NCBI RefSeq assembly: GCF_026041215.1
Contig: NZ_JAPEIQ010000039.1
Span: 372,001 to 436,000, forward strand
From: Hoyosella sp. YIM 151337
GTDB taxonomy: Bacteria > Actinomycetota > Actinomycetes > Mycobacteriales > Mycobacteriaceae
DNA: 64,000 bases
Reading direction: 5' to 3'
Part shown: positions 1-12,158 of the stretch, piece by piece
Numbering within the stretch: position 1 is the stretch's first letter
Layout of the letters: every line of letters starts with the position of its first letter
Position numbers and translations under genes: made by a program
Notes under the pieces: model-generated
What the model was told of the DNA's origin: nothing
What the model saw: the letters and a program-made list of their open reading frames with translations, nothing else
The model's database searches: none

Positions 1-123
1 CCAGGCACCAACTACTACGGGTATCTCGTGCATCCGCACGTCACACCAGGCCCGGTTAACCCGCCACCGCCCGACCCTGAACCTGAACCCTGTCGTCCGA
101 CCGGCAGTTTCGGAACCTGCTGA
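1..123 (+). CDS. 3' end of an unidentified gene with a proline-rich tail
   Basis: The first forward frame is open from base 1 to a TGA at 121-123 and encodes 40 residues. The visible tail contains YYGYLVHPHV, then a Pro/Asp/Glu-rich linker (PPPPDPEPEP), then a short end with two cysteines. Codon use looks coding, with G/C at most third positions. A proline-rich tail with cysteines suggests an exported protein, but too little is present to name a family. The next gene begins 29 bases downstream on the same strand and is itself secreted, so the two may be cotranscribed. Confidence 0.55.
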   Translation, partial: PGTNYYGYLVHPHVTPGPVNPPPPDPEPEPCRPTGSFGTC

Positions 124-152
124 CGAGCCGCAACATCGACCCAGGAGTGCGC

Positions 153-1490
153 ATGCGATCACCAGCCAGAAGATCTCTCGGCCCGTCTCTGGGCATCGCA
201 ATGGCGGTTGGCCTCGTCACACCGACGGTCCTGCCAATGACAGCAGCAGCTGCCCCATGCTCAATTTTCAGTCCGTCTGTCACCGAGACCGACCCGCAGA
301 TGGAGGTCGAAGGAACACCGCACGGGCGCAAGCCAATTACGGCGGACGGCCCCGTCGGCGTTGAGCCGCAACAGAACATGTTCGGTGCGCAATCAGCCTC
401 AGCCGCATCACTTGTCGACTGGCTGACGGGTCCGCGCAGCAGCAATGACACCTATCAGCGGTTTGGAATGTCGGGCACCGACCTGGGCATCATGTGGGAC
501 AACGGCGAAACCGGTGACGAACAGCAAGTGCTGATTGCGTACGGCGACACATTCGGGAACTGCCTCCTCCCGGGACAGGAGTGGCGATTCAACACCCTGA
601 TGCGATCGTCGGACACGTCCCTGTCTAACGGACTGTCGATCCCCGATCCTCGCACTGAGGCGGAACCGGACTATCTGTACGGCGGATCACCCGTTTCGGT
701 GGACCGGCCGAACTTCTCGAAACAAATCATTGACAGCCTCCACCTGGCTCCCACAGAAATTACGGTGATCCCCACAGCGGGTATCGCGGTCGGGACGACG
801 CAGTACATCAACTTCATGTCCGTCCGGCAATGGGGTGCGCCGGGGCAGTGGACCACGAACTTCTCGGCGATTGCCGTGTCGGAGGACAACGGCGAGAACT
901 GGGAGGTCGATCCAGGGACGATTCGCTACAACCAGAACAGCGGAATCTCCGGCGCGACTTTCATCGCGGGCAACGATAACTTCCAGATGACGGCCTACGT
1001 TAAGCGCGGGGGATACGTCTACACCTTCGGAACTCCTTCAGGCCGCAGCGGTGCGGCTCGGGTCGCACGGGTTCTGGAGGACGATATTTTGAGCTTGTCG
1101 GAGTACGAATACTGGAACGGCTCGTCGTGGGTGACGGGCAACCCAGGTGCAGCGCGCAACGTCATCAGCGCGCCCGTAAGCGAAATGTCCGTGCAGTGGA
1201 ATGACTTCCTCGGCAAGTACATCGCGATGTACACCAACAGCCTCGGCAGTGTGGTTTTGCGCACCGCGGACCAGCCGCAGGGACCGTGGAGCAGCGCGCA
1301 GGCAATCATGACGGCCATCGCCTGGCCCGGCGGGCTTTACGCTCCTTACATTCACCCATGGTCCTCCGGCGATCAGCTCTACTTCACCGTGTCACTGTGG
1401 TCCGAGTACAACGTGATGCTGATGCGTACGACTTTGCGACGCGACGATTCAGGCGGCGGCGGTACAGGAAGCCTGCAGAGCCCCAGCTAG
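153..1490 (+). CDS. Secreted DUF4185 domain protein (possible endo-D-arabinanase family)
   Basis: This 445-residue protein has a typical export signal: an Arg-rich start, a hydrophobic stretch and an AAAA cleavage region around residues 25-35. The mature part is a DUF4185-type beta-propeller-like sequence, with the family pattern GTDLGIMWDNG followed by IAYGDTFGNC, and a Gly/Ser tail. Some DUF4185 proteins of mycobacteria are reported to cleave the D-arabinan of arabinogalactan and lipoarabinomannan. That activity is inferred here from family membership only. ATG at 153 was chosen because AGGAG at 143-147 lies five bases upstream; the in-frame GTG at 147 overlaps that site. The gene lies just upstream of hisD with no functional link seen. 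Confidence 0.82.
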   Translation: MRSPARRSLGPSLGIAMAVGLVTPTVLPMTAAAAPCSIFSPSVTETDPQMEVEGTPHGRKPITADGPVGVEPQQNMFGAQSASAASLVDWLTGPRSSNDTYQRFGMSGTDLGIMWDNGETGDEQQVLIAYGDTFGNCLLPGQEWRFNTLMRSSDTSLSNGLSIPDPRTEAEPDYLYGGSPVSVDRPNFSKQIIDSLHLAPTEITVIPTAGIAVGTTQYINFMSVRQWGAPGQWTTNFSAIAVSEDNGENWEVDPGTIRYNQNSGISGATFIAGNDNFQMTAYVKRGGYVYTFGTPSGRSGAARVARVLEDDILSLSEYEYWNGSSWVTGNPGAARNVISAPVSEMSVQWNDFLGKYIAMYTNSLGSVVLRTADQPQGPWSSAQAIMTAIAWPGGLYAPYIHPWSSGDQLYFTVSLWSEYNVMLMRTTLRRDDSGGGGTGSLQSPS

Positions 1491-1519
1491 CGCGGTGCGA
1501 GGGTGGCCTCGCGACCCCG

Positions 1520-1525
1520 TATCCT
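1520..1525 (+). promoter_or_regulatory. Possible -10 box for the his operon
   Basis: TATCCT lies about 34 bases before the hisD start in the only substantial gap upstream of the operon. No convincing -35 hexamer is seen at the usual distance. It is offered as the likeliest promoter position only. Confidence 0.25.
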
Positions 1526-1558
1526 TAGGGGTGAACGTTTCCGTGAGGAAGGACCTGC

Positions 1559-4669
<3,111 letters not shown>

Positions 4670-4673
<4 letters not shown>

Positions 4674-4831
4674 GTTCGGCGGTGATGTACCTGCTGTTTA
4701 TGGCAGCGGGATTCTTGGCCGGTGGGGCCTATGCGCTGTGGCGCATCAATCGGTTCCTGTCGGGAGTACTTGCCGCGCTCGCAGTGTTGTCCGCAACTGG
4801 GGCAGTGCTGCGGCTGATGGAGGTTGTGTGA
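4670..4831 (+). CDS. Small two-helix membrane protein between hisB and hisH
   Basis: A GTG at 4670 overlaps the hisB stop (GTGA) and opens 53 codons ending in TGA at 4829-4831, immediately before hisH. The product starts [19 protein letters not shown] and has two hydrophobic segments, about residues 5-20 and 30-48, joined by a short charged turn (WRINR). It has no known catalytic motif. The tight packing (4-bp overlap before, a few bases after) and the clean hydrophobic pattern argue for a real gene. Its place inside the his operon suggests cotranscription, but no histidine-related role can be shown. Confidence 0.7.
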
Positions 4832-4833
4832 CG

Positions 4834-5469
4834 ATGAAGACGCCGAAGGTCGCGATTCTCGATTACGGATCGGGAAATTTGCGGTCCGCGCAGCGTGCAG
4901 TGGACCGCGTCGGTGCCGATACCGTCGTGACATCTGATCCGCAGGTTGCGCTCGACGCGGACGGCCTCGTGGTGCCTGGAGTGGGAGCGTTCGCCGCGTG
5001 CATGGAGGGATTGCGCGCGGTGAAGGGTGACTGGATCATCGGCCGCCGCCTCGCCGGGGGTCGGCCTGTGCTCGGCATCTGCGTGGGCATGCAAATCCTT
5101 TTTGATCGCGGTGTCGAGTTCGGTGTCGAGGCGCAGGGTTGCGGAGAATGGCCGGGTACGGTCGAACGTCTGCAGGCCAGCGTCCTGCCGCATATGGGGT
5201 GGAACACACTGGAACCGCCTGAGGACAGCGCCTTGTTCCGGGGTATCGCCCCGGGGTCCCGGTTCTACTTCGTGCACACCTACGCTGCGCAGAAGTGGGA
5301 AATGGAAGCGTCCGATATCATTGCGCCTCCGAAGTTGACGTGGGCTGACTACGGTGGAAAGTTCCTGGCAGCCGTGGAAAACGGGCCGCTTTCCGCCACC
5401 CAGTTCCACCCGGAAAAGTCTGGTGATACGGGCGCTCAGTTGCTTGAGAACTGGGTGACTTCGCTGTGA
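4834..5469 (+). CDS. hisH: Imidazole glycerol phosphate synthase, glutaminase subunit
   Basis: HisH is the class I glutamine amidotransferase that supplies ammonia to HisF. The N-terminus reads [13 protein letters not shown]. The nucleophilic cysteine is in [10 protein letters not shown], and the His-Glu pair is in QFHPEKS near the end. From ATG 4834 it is 211 residues. An in-frame GTG at 4828 is an equally possible start, since GGAGG at 4819-4823 can serve both. The frame runs open further upstream to 4642 through the small membrane gene, but that extension does not resemble HisH. Its partner hisF lies four genes downstream. Confidence 0.95.
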   Translation: MKTPKVAILDYGSGNLRSAQRAVDRVGADTVVTSDPQVALDADGLVVPGVGAFAACMEGLRAVKGDWIIGRRLAGGRPVLGICVGMQILFDRGVEFGVEAQGCGEWPGTVERLQASVLPHMGWNTLEPPEDSALFRGIAPGSRFYFVHTYAAQKWEMEASDIIAPPKLTWADYGGKFLAAVENGPLSATQFHPEKSGDTGAQLLENWVTSL

Positions 5470-5726
5470 ACCGCCGGCGCGAAGCCAGGCCGATTTCCTA
5501 CGGCCGTCTGGCGCTGTTCTCACTCGGCGCAGGCACGTTGATGATCTTGCTAACTACGCTGATCATCCTTGCGCTGCAGCCGGAACCGGTACTGGGGCTC
5601 GTTATTGCACTTGCAGGGCTCGCCGGGGCTGTTGCGGCGATGGGCGTGGTGTCGACCCGGATGACACGGCGCGCCGTACAAGAAATGGAAACTACCAGTT
5701 CGCGGGAACGCGAAGGAAACGACTAG
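5466..5726 (+). CDS. Small membrane protein between hisH and hisA
   Basis: The 86-residue product has a basic start (NRRREAR), two hydrophobic helices at about residues 15-37 and 41-63, and a charged tail rich in Arg, Glu and Ser. This predicts a double-pass inner-membrane protein with both ends inside. GTG at 5466 overlaps the hisH stop, and hisA starts 12 bases later, so it is embedded in the operon. No enzymatic motif is visible. It is the second unassigned membrane gene flanking hisH. Confidence 0.82.
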   Translation: MNRRREARPISYGRLALFSLGAGTLMILLTTLIILALQPEPVLGLVIALAGLAGAVAAMGVVSTRMTRRAVQEMETTSSREREGND

Positions 5727-5737
5727 GGTTAGCGCAC

Positions 5738-6472
5738 GTGAGTCTCGTTCTATTGCCCGCCGTTGACGTTGCGGATGGTCAGGCTGTACGCCTCGTACAA
5801 GGGGAAGCGGGCAGCGAAACAAGCTATGGGTCGCCACGTGAGGCGGCACTCCAATGGCAGAACGACGGAGCGGAGTGGATCCACCTCGTCGATCTCGACG
5901 CTGCATTCGGCCGCGGCTCGAATCGTGACCTCCTCGCTGAGGTGGTCGGTGAGCTTGACGTGAAGGTCGAGCTATCCGGCGGAATCCGCGACGACGATTC
6001 GCTCGCGGCAGCACTGGCCACTGGCTGTGCACGGGTGAATCTGGGGACGGCCGCGCTCGAGGACCCGGACTGGTGCCGGAAAGTGGTCGCTGAGTACGGC
6101 GACCAAGTTGCGGTGGGACTTGACGTACGCATCATCGACGGCCAGCACCGCCTCCGCGGCCGGGGCTGGGTGAGTGACGGTGGTGACCTGTGGGACGTAC
6201 TTGAACGCCTCAACCGCGATGGGTGCACGCGCTACGTGGTCACCGACGTGACAAAAGACGGCACGCTGACCGGTCCTAACCTCGATCTACTGCGCCAGGT
6301 TTGTGCTGCGACTGACGCGCCGGTGATCGCGTCGGGCGGTGTATCGGCACTGCAGGACCTGGAAGCGATCGCGACGCTCACCGGTGAGGGAGTGGAAGGC
6401 GCAATCGTGGGCAAGGCACTGTATGCGGGCCGGTTCACCCTGCCGGAAGCGCTTCGCGCGGTTTCGAAGTAG
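5738..6472 (+). CDS. hisA: Phosphoribosyl isomerase A (HisA, probably also TrpF activity)
   Basis: This TIM-barrel isomerase converts ProFAR to PRFAR in histidine synthesis. In many actinobacteria the same enzyme, PriA, also isomerises phosphoribosyl anthranilate for tryptophan. Catalytic aspartates are visible in LLPAVDV and [14 protein letters not shown]. The [11 protein letters not shown] segment matches the PriA loop whose Arg and Trp support dual specificity. The trp cluster in this window has no trpF, which agrees with a PriA role. The protein is 244 residues and starts with GTG at 5738. Confidence 0.93.
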   Translation: MSLVLLPAVDVADGQAVRLVQGEAGSETSYGSPREAALQWQNDGAEWIHLVDLDAAFGRGSNRDLLAEVVGELDVKVELSGGIRDDDSLAAALATGCARVNLGTAALEDPDWCRKVVAEYGDQVAVGLDVRIIDGQHRLRGRGWVSDGGDLWDVLERLNRDGCTRYVVTDVTKDGTLTGPNLDLLRQVCAATDAPVIASGGVSALQDLEAIATLTGEGVEGAIVGKALYAGRFTLPEALRAVSK

Positions 6473-6477
6473 GCGCC

Positions 6478-7338
6478 GTGCGCCCCACGGAATCGACACC
6501 ATCGCTGTCGCAGCTCGGCGAACTGATCCGCATCGCCGGCGGCATCCTTGACGACGCCTCGGCACGGTTCCGGGAGGGCCTCGGTGCACCGAGCGCGGTC
6601 AGTAAGGGCCGCCGGGATTTTGCGACCGCCCTTGACCTCGAACTCGAGGAGACCATCGGCGGAGCGCTGCGCGAGCAGACTGGCATCCCCGTCTTGGGTG
6701 AAGAGTTCGGTCGCGCTGACGCGCCCAGTGGCGGCGACAGGCCCGAGTTGCTGTGGGTACTTGATCCCATCGATGGCACGATGAACTACTCCGCGGGGCT
6801 TCCCATGGCGGGTATTCTGCTCGGACTGCTGCACGACAGCGAACCGGTTGCTGGCCTGACGTGGCTCCCGATGCTCGGTGAAAGATTCAGCGCGGTTACT
6901 GGCGGTCCGTTGCTCCGCAACGGAGAGCCTCAGCAACCGTTGGCGCGAGCTGACCTTCGTGAGGCGATCGTTGCGTTCGGTTCATTCAACCTGGATAGCA
7001 CCGGCCACTATCCCGGTGAGTACCGGCAACAGGTGATCGGAGAGATCAGCCGTGTCAGTTCACGGCTGCGGTTGCAGGGCTCGACGGGCGCCGACCTCGC
7101 TTACACCGCGGCTGGCGCTCTCGGTGCCGCGATTAGTTTCGGCCACCACGTCTGGGATCATGCAGCGGGCGCCGCGCTGGTGCGTGCCGCAGGGGGTATC
7201 GTGACCGATCTGCACGGCAACGACTGGCAAGCGGGGTCGCCGTCCTTGCTGGCTGCGTCACCTGGCGTCCACGAACAGTTGCTGGGGATTTTTCAGAAGG
7301 TCAACGCGGCGTCAGGTTACGAGGGGAGTAATGAGTGA
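6478..7338 (+). CDS. impA: Inositol monophosphatase family protein (ImpA type)
   Basis: The 286-residue protein belongs to the Mg2+-dependent, lithium-sensitive phosphatase family. Metal-binding motifs are visible as [18 protein letters not shown] and WDHAAGAA. The family includes myo-inositol-1-phosphatase and, in corynebacteria, a distinct histidinol-phosphate phosphatase (HisN). Its position between hisA and hisF is that of impA in mycobacterial his operons. A histidinol phosphatase role cannot be excluded, because hisB here lacks that domain. It overlaps hisF by four bases (GTGA). Confidence 0.85.
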   Translation: MRPTESTPSLSQLGELIRIAGGILDDASARFREGLGAPSAVSKGRRDFATALDLELEETIGGALREQTGIPVLGEEFGRADAPSGGDRPELLWVLDPIDGTMNYSAGLPMAGILLGLLHDSEPVAGLTWLPMLGERFSAVTGGPLLRNGEPQQPLARADLREAIVAFGSFNLDSTGHYPGEYRQQVIGEISRVSSRLRLQGSTGADLAYTAAGALGAAISFGHHVWDHAAGAALVRAAGGIVTDLHGNDWQAGSPSLLAASPGVHEQLLGIFQKVNAASGYEGSNE

Positions 7339-8108
7339 CACTCGCGGTGCGTGTTATCCCGTGTCTGGACGTTGACGCAGGCCGCGTCGTCAAGGGCGTC
7401 AACTTCGAGAATCTCCGCGACGCCGGCGACCCAGTCGAACTCGCCGCGCTCTACGACGAACAGGGCGCCGACGAACTGACTTTCCTCGACGTCACCGCAT
7501 CGACCGGTGACCGGGCAACCATGATCGATGTCGTTCGGCGGACCGCTGAACAGGTCTTCATCCCGCTGACCGTCGGCGGTGGCGTGCGGTCGGTGGAGGA
7601 CGTAGACCGGCTGCTCAGGGCCGGAGCCGACAAGGTGAGCGTCAACACCGCAGCGATCGCGCGGCCGGATCTGCTGCGTGAACTCTCCACCCGATTCGGT
7701 TCACAATGCATCGTCTTGTCCGTCGACGCCCGAACGGTTCCTGATGGCCAGCCTGACACCCCGTCGGGCTGGGAGGTGACGACGCACGGCGGTAAACGAG
7801 GCACCGGAATCGATGCGGTCGAATGGGCGATCCGTGGTGCTGAACTCGGCGTAGGCGAAATTCTGCTTAACTCAATGGACGCCGACGGCACCAAAGCTGG
7901 CTTTGACTTACCAATGATTCGCGCAGTGCGGGCCGCTGTAGGCATCCCTGTGATTGCAAGCGGGGGTGCGGGCGCAGCCGACCACTTCGCACCCGCCATC
8001 AAAGCCGGAGCTGACGCGGTATTGGCAGCCAGTGTCTTCCACTTCAAAGAACTCACCATTCCTGAGGTCAAAGCGGCGATGAGCGCTGAGGGAGTCGAGG
8101 TACGTTGA
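7335..8108 (+). CDS. hisF: Imidazole glycerol phosphate synthase, cyclase subunit
   Basis: HisF is a 257-residue TIM barrel that joins HisH-derived ammonia to PRFAR, giving imidazole glycerol phosphate and AICAR. The two catalytic aspartates lie in [10 protein letters not shown] and VLSVDART. Phosphate-binding loops VGGGVRS and ASGGAG are present. GTG at 7335 overlaps the impA stop, with GAGGGGAG at 7321-7328 as ribosome binding site. It is followed by a TTGA overlap with hisI. Confidence 0.97.
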   Translation: MTLAVRVIPCLDVDAGRVVKGVNFENLRDAGDPVELAALYDEQGADELTFLDVTASTGDRATMIDVVRRTAEQVFIPLTVGGGVRSVEDVDRLLRAGADKVSVNTAAIARPDLLRELSTRFGSQCIVLSVDARTVPDGQPDTPSGWEVTTHGGKRGTGIDAVEWAIRGAELGVGEILLNSMDADGTKAGFDLPMIRAVRAAVGIPVIASGGAGAADHFAPAIKAGADAVLAASVFHFKELTIPEVKAAMSAEGVEVR

Positions 8109-8464
8109 GCGATTCCGATCTCCCCGAGGGCGTCGCGGCCCGCTTGAAGCGCAATCCCGACGGGTTGTTCTCCGCCGTCGTGCAGGAACGTGGCACTGGC
8201 GATGTACTCATGGTCGCCTGGATGGATGATCATGCGCTCGCTCAAACACTTGCGACGCGCAAGGCAACGTACTACTCACGCAGCCGCAAGCAGTACTGGG
8301 TCAAAGGCGAAACATCAGGTCACTACCAGTATGTGCACGAGGTCCGCATCGACTGCGACGGCGACACCGTGCTGCTCAGCGTTGACCAGACCGGCGCAGC
8401 CTGCCATACCGGTACGCACACGTGTTTCGACACTGATGACCGGTTACTCCTGCGCGCAGAGTAA
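8105..8464 (+). CDS. hisI: Phosphoribosyl-AMP cyclohydrolase
   Basis: HisI opens the purine ring of PR-AMP, the third step of histidine synthesis. The 119-residue protein has the expected [20 protein letters not shown] and KGETSGH segments and the metal cysteines in [11 protein letters not shown]. It is monofunctional, with no HisE domain. TTG at 8105 overlaps the hisF stop (TTGA) and has a GAGG just upstream. It is the last his gene here; hisG and hisE are not in the window. Confidence 0.96.
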   Translation: MSDSDLPEGVAARLKRNPDGLFSAVVQERGTGDVLMVAWMDDHALAQTLATRKATYYSRSRKQYWVKGETSGHYQYVHEVRIDCDGDTVLLSVDQTGAACHTGTHTCFDTDDRLLLRAE

Positions 8465-8486
8465 TAGCGAACCACACGGAGGTGCA

Positions 8487-9134
8487 GTGACCGGCGAGAA
8501 GGCGAAGTTCAGCGGCTTTCCGGTTGCGGCGCTCGACTTCTATGAAGATCTTGAGGCCGACAACTCCAAACAGTTCTGGAACGAACACAAGGCGACGTAT
8601 GAGACGTGCGTGCGGGCGCCCATGATTGCGATGCTCGCCGAACTCGAGGCGGAATTCGGCACCGCAAAGGTGTTCCGCCCCTATCGCGACGTCAGGTTCG
8701 CTAAGGACAAGTCACCGTACAAAACACACCAGGGCGCCTACGTTGCCGCGTCACTAAGCGTGGGCTGGTATGTGCAGATCGATGCATCGGGACTGTTCGT
8801 GGCCGGCGGATTCTATGGTGGCACACCCGCTCAAATAGCCGCGCTGCGGGCAACAATCGACCATGACGAGCGCGGACCGGCACTCGGTAGAGCCGTCCAG
8901 AAGATGGCGAACAGCGGCTATGAGATCGGCGGCGAGAAGCTGAAGACCCGGCCCCGCGGCATCGCGGAGGACCACCCCCGGCTCGGGCTGATGCGGCACA
9001 AATCGCTTACCGCCAGCCGTGCCTACGTGTCGCCGGACTGGCTCGAGTCGCACCATGCAGTTGAGCGTGTCCGTGCCGACTGGCGTGCTATGCGGCCCTT
9101 CATCGAACGTCTCAGCGCCGCCACGGCACACTGA
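8487..9134 (+). CDS. DUF2461 family protein
   Basis: The 215-residue product matches the DUF2461/TIGR02453 family: FPVAALDFYEDLEADNSKQFWNEHKATYE at the start, then RPYRDVRFAKDKSPYKTHQ, and FYGGTPAQIAALR in the middle. The function of the family is not established. GTG at 8487 was chosen because ACGGAGGTG lies just upstream and the protein then begins like its relatives; the frame is open further upstream over hisI, which is a shadow. It follows the his operon by 22 bases and could be read from it. Confidence 0.85.
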   Translation: MTGEKAKFSGFPVAALDFYEDLEADNSKQFWNEHKATYETCVRAPMIAMLAELEAEFGTAKVFRPYRDVRFAKDKSPYKTHQGAYVAASLSVGWYVQIDASGLFVAGGFYGGTPAQIAALRATIDHDERGPALGRAVQKMANSGYEIGGEKLKTRPRGIAEDHPRLGLMRHKSLTASRAYVSPDWLESHHAVERVRADWRAMRPFIERLSAATAH

Positions 9135-9138
9135 GTGC

Positions 9139-9318
9139 ATGCCATTGATTCAGATTTCCCAGACTCCAGGCCTCTCCGCCGATCAGAAACGTGCCACCAT
9201 CGAAGCCGTTACCAGAGCGTACTGCGAAGCGACAGGCAAGAATCAGAGTGCCGTGTGGGTGGTGATCAACGAGGTACCGCGCGAGCAATGGGGAGTGGGC
9301 GGCACACCGCTCGGGTGA
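9139..9318 (+). CDS. 4-oxalocrotonate tautomerase family protein
   Basis: This 59-residue protein begins MPLIQISQTPG, so removal of Met exposes the N-terminal proline that is the catalytic base of the 4-OT superfamily. A helix with DQKRATIEAVTRAYCE and the VWVVINEV strand follow, as usual. The family isomerises unsaturated dicarboxylic or halogenated acids; the substrate here is unknown. ATG at 9139 lies four bases after the DUF2461 stop, so the two are probably cotranscribed. Confidence 0.85.
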   Translation: MPLIQISQTPGLSADQKRATIEAVTRAYCEATGKNQSAVWVVINEVPREQWGVGGTPLG

Positions 9319-9376
9319 GACCGACACCGGCAGCCCGAGCCGGATTTCTTCTTCTGGTTCAGCCTCCTCGGTGATC

Positions 9377-9401
9377 CCGTAACGCGTAGGGTCGGTTACG
9401 G
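9377..9401 (+). promoter_or_regulatory. Inverted repeat enclosing a -10-like box upstream of the GYD gene
   Basis: CCGTAAC at 9377-9383 and GTTACGG at 9395-9401 are perfect 7-bp arms separated by 11 bases. The spacer contains TAGGGT (9387-9392), a plausible actinobacterial -10 hexamer. An operator placed over a promoter would explain the arrangement. The GYD gene starts 39 bases downstream. No matching regulator is seen nearby. Confidence 0.4.
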
Positions 9402-9439
9402 CGGAGACGTCATCCATCCATGGAGGAGGCTAACCGAAA

Positions 9440-9760
9440 ATGCCGAAATACCTATGGCAAGTAAACTATTCGCCTGCCGGGGCGCAGGGATTACTCGAAC
9501 AGGGCGGAAGCACCCGCAAAGCCGCGATCACCGAAATGGTTGAAAGCGTCGGCGGCACCGTTGAAGCCTTCTACTTCGCCTTCGGTACGGACGATCTGTA
9601 TGTGATCGGCGACGTCCCCGACGAAGTCGCTGCGGCTGCGCTGAGTGTGCGAACGGCAGCATCCGGCGGTGCGACGTCCAGGACAGTTCCGCTTCTCACC
9701 GCGGAGCAACTCGACGCGGCGGTTGCGAAGGACGTTTCTTATCGGCCGCCAGGAGCGTAA
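9440..9760 (+). CDS. GYD domain protein
   Basis: The 106-residue product matches the small GYD-domain family: MPKYLWQVNYSPAG at the start, AITEMVESVGGTVEAFYFAFG in the middle and the strand DLYVIGDVPD. It is a predicted soluble ferredoxin-like fold protein of unknown function. A strong GGAGGAGG ribosome binding site lies at about 9421-9428. The gene overlaps the likely start of the following hydrolase. Confidence 0.85.
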   Translation: MPKYLWQVNYSPAGAQGLLEQGGSTRKAAITEMVESVGGTVEAFYFAFGTDDLYVIGDVPDEVAAAALSVRTAASGGATSRTVPLLTAEQLDAAVAKDVSYRPPGA

Positions 9761-10583
9761 ATCGCGACGCAGCATCCCCCGGCGGTTGATCACCGTCGCG
9801 GGGGTGCTCATCGCGGTCGCTGCACTGTTCGTCGGTGCGGCATGGCTTTTTCAGCGGCAGCTGATCTACTTGCCGATGGGCGGCGATGTGCCGCCCGCGG
9901 CTGAGGCGCTCGATGATGCCACTGACGTCACGCTGCGCACCGCCGATGACCTCGCGCTGTCCGCCTGGTACGTGCCGCCGCCAGCCAATGATGCTCCGGT
10001 CGTATTGGTGACACCTGGAAATGCGGGTACCCGGTACTACCGCGTGCCGCTCGCGCGTGGATTCGCCGATGCTGGGCTGGGCGTTCTCCTGCTCGAGTAC
10101 CGCGGCTACGGCGGCAATCCAGGATCGCCGTCTGAGGAAGGCCTCGCCCTCGATGCTGACGCGGCGTACCGTTTCCTGACTGACGAAGAAGAAATCGGCC
10201 CTGATCGCTTGGTGTATTTCGGGGAGAGCATCGGGGCGGGTGTGGCGACGTCTCTCGCCCAGCGCCACCCACCGGCGGCCATGGTCCTGCGCTCGCCGTT
10301 CACCAGCCTCGCTGATGTCGGAGCGCGGCACTACCCGTTCTTGCCGGTGCGGCTGCTGCTGAAAGACCGATACCCGATAGTCAGCGACGTCGAAGCACTG
10401 GACGGCGTTCCGGTGACTGTGATCGCAGGGACGCGTGACTCGATTGTTCCGCTGGAGCAGAGTCAGCAGGTCGCGGACGCTGCCGGTACGACTCTCATTG
10501 AGGTGGCGGACGCGGACCACAACGACGCGATCCTCAACTACGGCCCAGAGATCATCGAGGCCGTGCGCCGTGCAGGGATGTGA
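9723..10583 (+). CDS. Membrane-anchored alpha/beta hydrolase
   Basis: The protein has one N-terminal hydrophobic helix (VAGVLIAVAALFVGAAWLF), then an alpha/beta hydrolase fold. The nucleophile elbow is GESIGAG, the acid is probably the Asp in GTRDSIVP, and the His is in DADHNDA. LLEYRGYGGNPGSPSE is typical of the BEM46-like serine hydrolases. The start is uncertain: TTG at 9723 gives 286 residues and an Arg-rich n-region overlapping the GYD gene by 38 bases, while TTG at 9786 gives a shorter n-region. Neither has a clear ribosome binding site. Substrate unknown. Confidence 0.78.
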   Translation: MRRTFLIGRQERKSRRSIPRRLITVAGVLIAVAALFVGAAWLFQRQLIYLPMGGDVPPAAEALDDATDVTLRTADDLALSAWYVPPPANDAPVVLVTPGNAGTRYYRVPLARGFADAGLGVLLLEYRGYGGNPGSPSEEGLALDADAAYRFLTDEEEIGPDRLVYFGESIGAGVATSLAQRHPPAAMVLRSPFTSLADVGARHYPFLPVRLLLKDRYPIVSDVEALDGVPVTVIAGTRDSIVPLEQSQQVADAAGTTLIEVADADHNDAILNYGPEIIEAVRRAGM

Positions 10584-10616
10584 CGGCAGCGGGCTGAACC
10601 TGCAAGGATGGTCGGC

Positions 10617-12158
10617 ATGCTCGATTCGACGACCACGCGGGAACAATTCCACCACTTAGCCGCGATGCATCGCGTCGTGCCGGTGACGCGCAAGGTGCTC
10701 GCGGACTCTGAAACACCGCTTTCGGCCTACCGGAAACTGGCAGGCAACCGCCCGGGAACGTTCCTCCTTGAATCTGCGGAGAACGGGCGTTCATGGTCGC
10801 GATGGTCGTTTATTGGAGCCGGCAGCCCGTGCGCACTGACAGTGCGCGACGGGGAAGCGGCATGGATTGGCTCGGCCCCGGCAGGTGCTCCCTCCGGGGG
10901 TGATCCCCTTGCGGCGCTGCGGGATACGCTGTCGCTGCTGCACAGCGAGCATATTGACGGGATGCCGCCGCTGACGGGCGGACTAGTCGGCTACATGGGC
11001 TACGACATGGTGCGACGGATCGAGCGGCTGCCCGAGCACACGGTCGACGATCTCCGCATCCCCGAAATGGTGATGCTGCTTGCCACCGATTTCGCCGCGT
11101 TCGACCACCATGAAGGCAGCATCACGCTGATAGCGAATGCAGTGAACTGGGACGGTACGGCCGAGCGTGCAAACGAAGCCTATGACGCCGCGGTGCAGCG
11201 TCTTGACGATATGGCACGGGCGCTCGGCGCCCCGGCTGCATCGACAGTGTCCGTCTTCAGTCGTCCCGAGCCGGAGTATGTGCGGCAGCGCACGAGCGAG
11301 GAGTTCGAAAAGGCGGTAACTCGCGTTGTGCACGAGATAGAGGCTGGTGAGGCTTTCCAGGTCGTGCTGTCGCAACGATTCGAGATGGCGACGTCGGCCG
11401 ACGGCCTTGACGTGTACCGGATGCTGCGAGCTTCCAATCCGAGCCCGTACATGTATCACCTTCGGGTTCCGAACGACGCTGGTGAAACGGCCTTCACCAT
11501 TGTCGGTTCGAGCCCGGAAGCTCTCGTCACGGTAAAGGACGGCATGGCGCTGACCCACCCGATTGCCGGAACACGCTGGCGCGGGGAGTCGGAAGAAGAC
11601 GATTTGCTGCTGGAGAAGGACCTGCTTGCAGACGAGAAGGAAAACGCCGAGCATCTCATGCTGGTCGACCTCGGGCGCAACGACCTGGGCCGGGTGTGCG
11701 AGCCGGGCACAGTGAAAGTGACCGACTATCGTCACGTCGAACGGTACAGCCACGTCATGCACCTTGTTTCGACCGTGTCCGGCAGGCTGCGCGAAGGAAA
11801 ATCTGCATTGGACGCGGTGACGGCGTGTTTCCCGGCAGGCACGCTGTCCGGAGCGCCGAAGGTGCGTGCGATGGAGATCATCGATGAACTCGAGTCGACA
11901 CGGCGGGGCCTGTACGGGGGAATCGTCGGGTACCTCGACTTCACGGGGAACGCGGATACCGCAATCGCGATCCGCACCGCGCTGCTGAAAGACGGAGTCG
12001 CATTCGTGCAGGCTGGTGCTGGTGTTGTCGCTGATTCGTTACCCGAATACGAAGACATCGAAGCCCGCAACAAGGCAATGGCAGTGCTCAAAGCTGTGGC
12101 GGCAGCGGAGACGATCGAACCGATGACCCCGGTGAACCAGGCAGAGAGGGGCCGATGA
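10617..12158 (+). CDS. trpE: Anthranilate synthase component I
   Basis: TrpE makes anthranilate from chorismate using ammonia from a glutaminase partner. The 513-residue protein has the tryptophan-binding LLES motif ([10 protein letters not shown]) and the chorismate-site segments [24 protein letters not shown] and the [10 protein letters not shown]-type [19 protein letters not shown] at 10617 has AAGGA seven or more bases upstream; another ATG at 10608 overlaps that site. No trpG or trpD is in the cluster, so the partner subunits are encoded elsewhere. The 33-base gap upstream is too short for an attenuator. Confidence 0.95.
   Translation: MLDSTTTREQFHHLAAMHRVVPVTRKVLADSETPLSAYRKLAGNRPGTFLLESAENGRSWSRWSFIGAGSPCALTVRDGEAAWIGSAPAGAPSGGDPLAALRDTLSLLHSEHIDGMPPLTGGLVGYMGYDMVRRIERLPEHTVDDLRIPEMVMLLATDFAAFDHHEGSITLIANAVNWDGTAERANEAYDAAVQRLDDMARALGAPAASTVSVFSRPEPEYVRQRTSEEFEKAVTRVVHEIEAGEAFQVVLSQRFEMATSADGLDVYRMLRASNPSPYMYHLRVPNDAGETAFTIVGSSPEALVTVKDGMALTHPIAGTRWRGESEEDDLLLEKDLLADEKENAEHLMLVDLGRNDLGRVCEPGTVKVTDYRHVERYSHVMHLVSTVSGRLREGKSALDAVTACFPAGTLSGAPKVRAMEIIDELESTRRGLYGGIVGYLDFTGNADTAIAIRTALLKDGVAFVQAGAGVVADSLPEYEDIEARNKAMAVLKAVAAAETIEPMTPVNQAERGR

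Noticed and set aside
10584-10616. Possible trp attenuator or T-box before trpE
   Set aside because: The gap is only 33 bases and shows no leader peptide, Trp codons or terminator hairpin.
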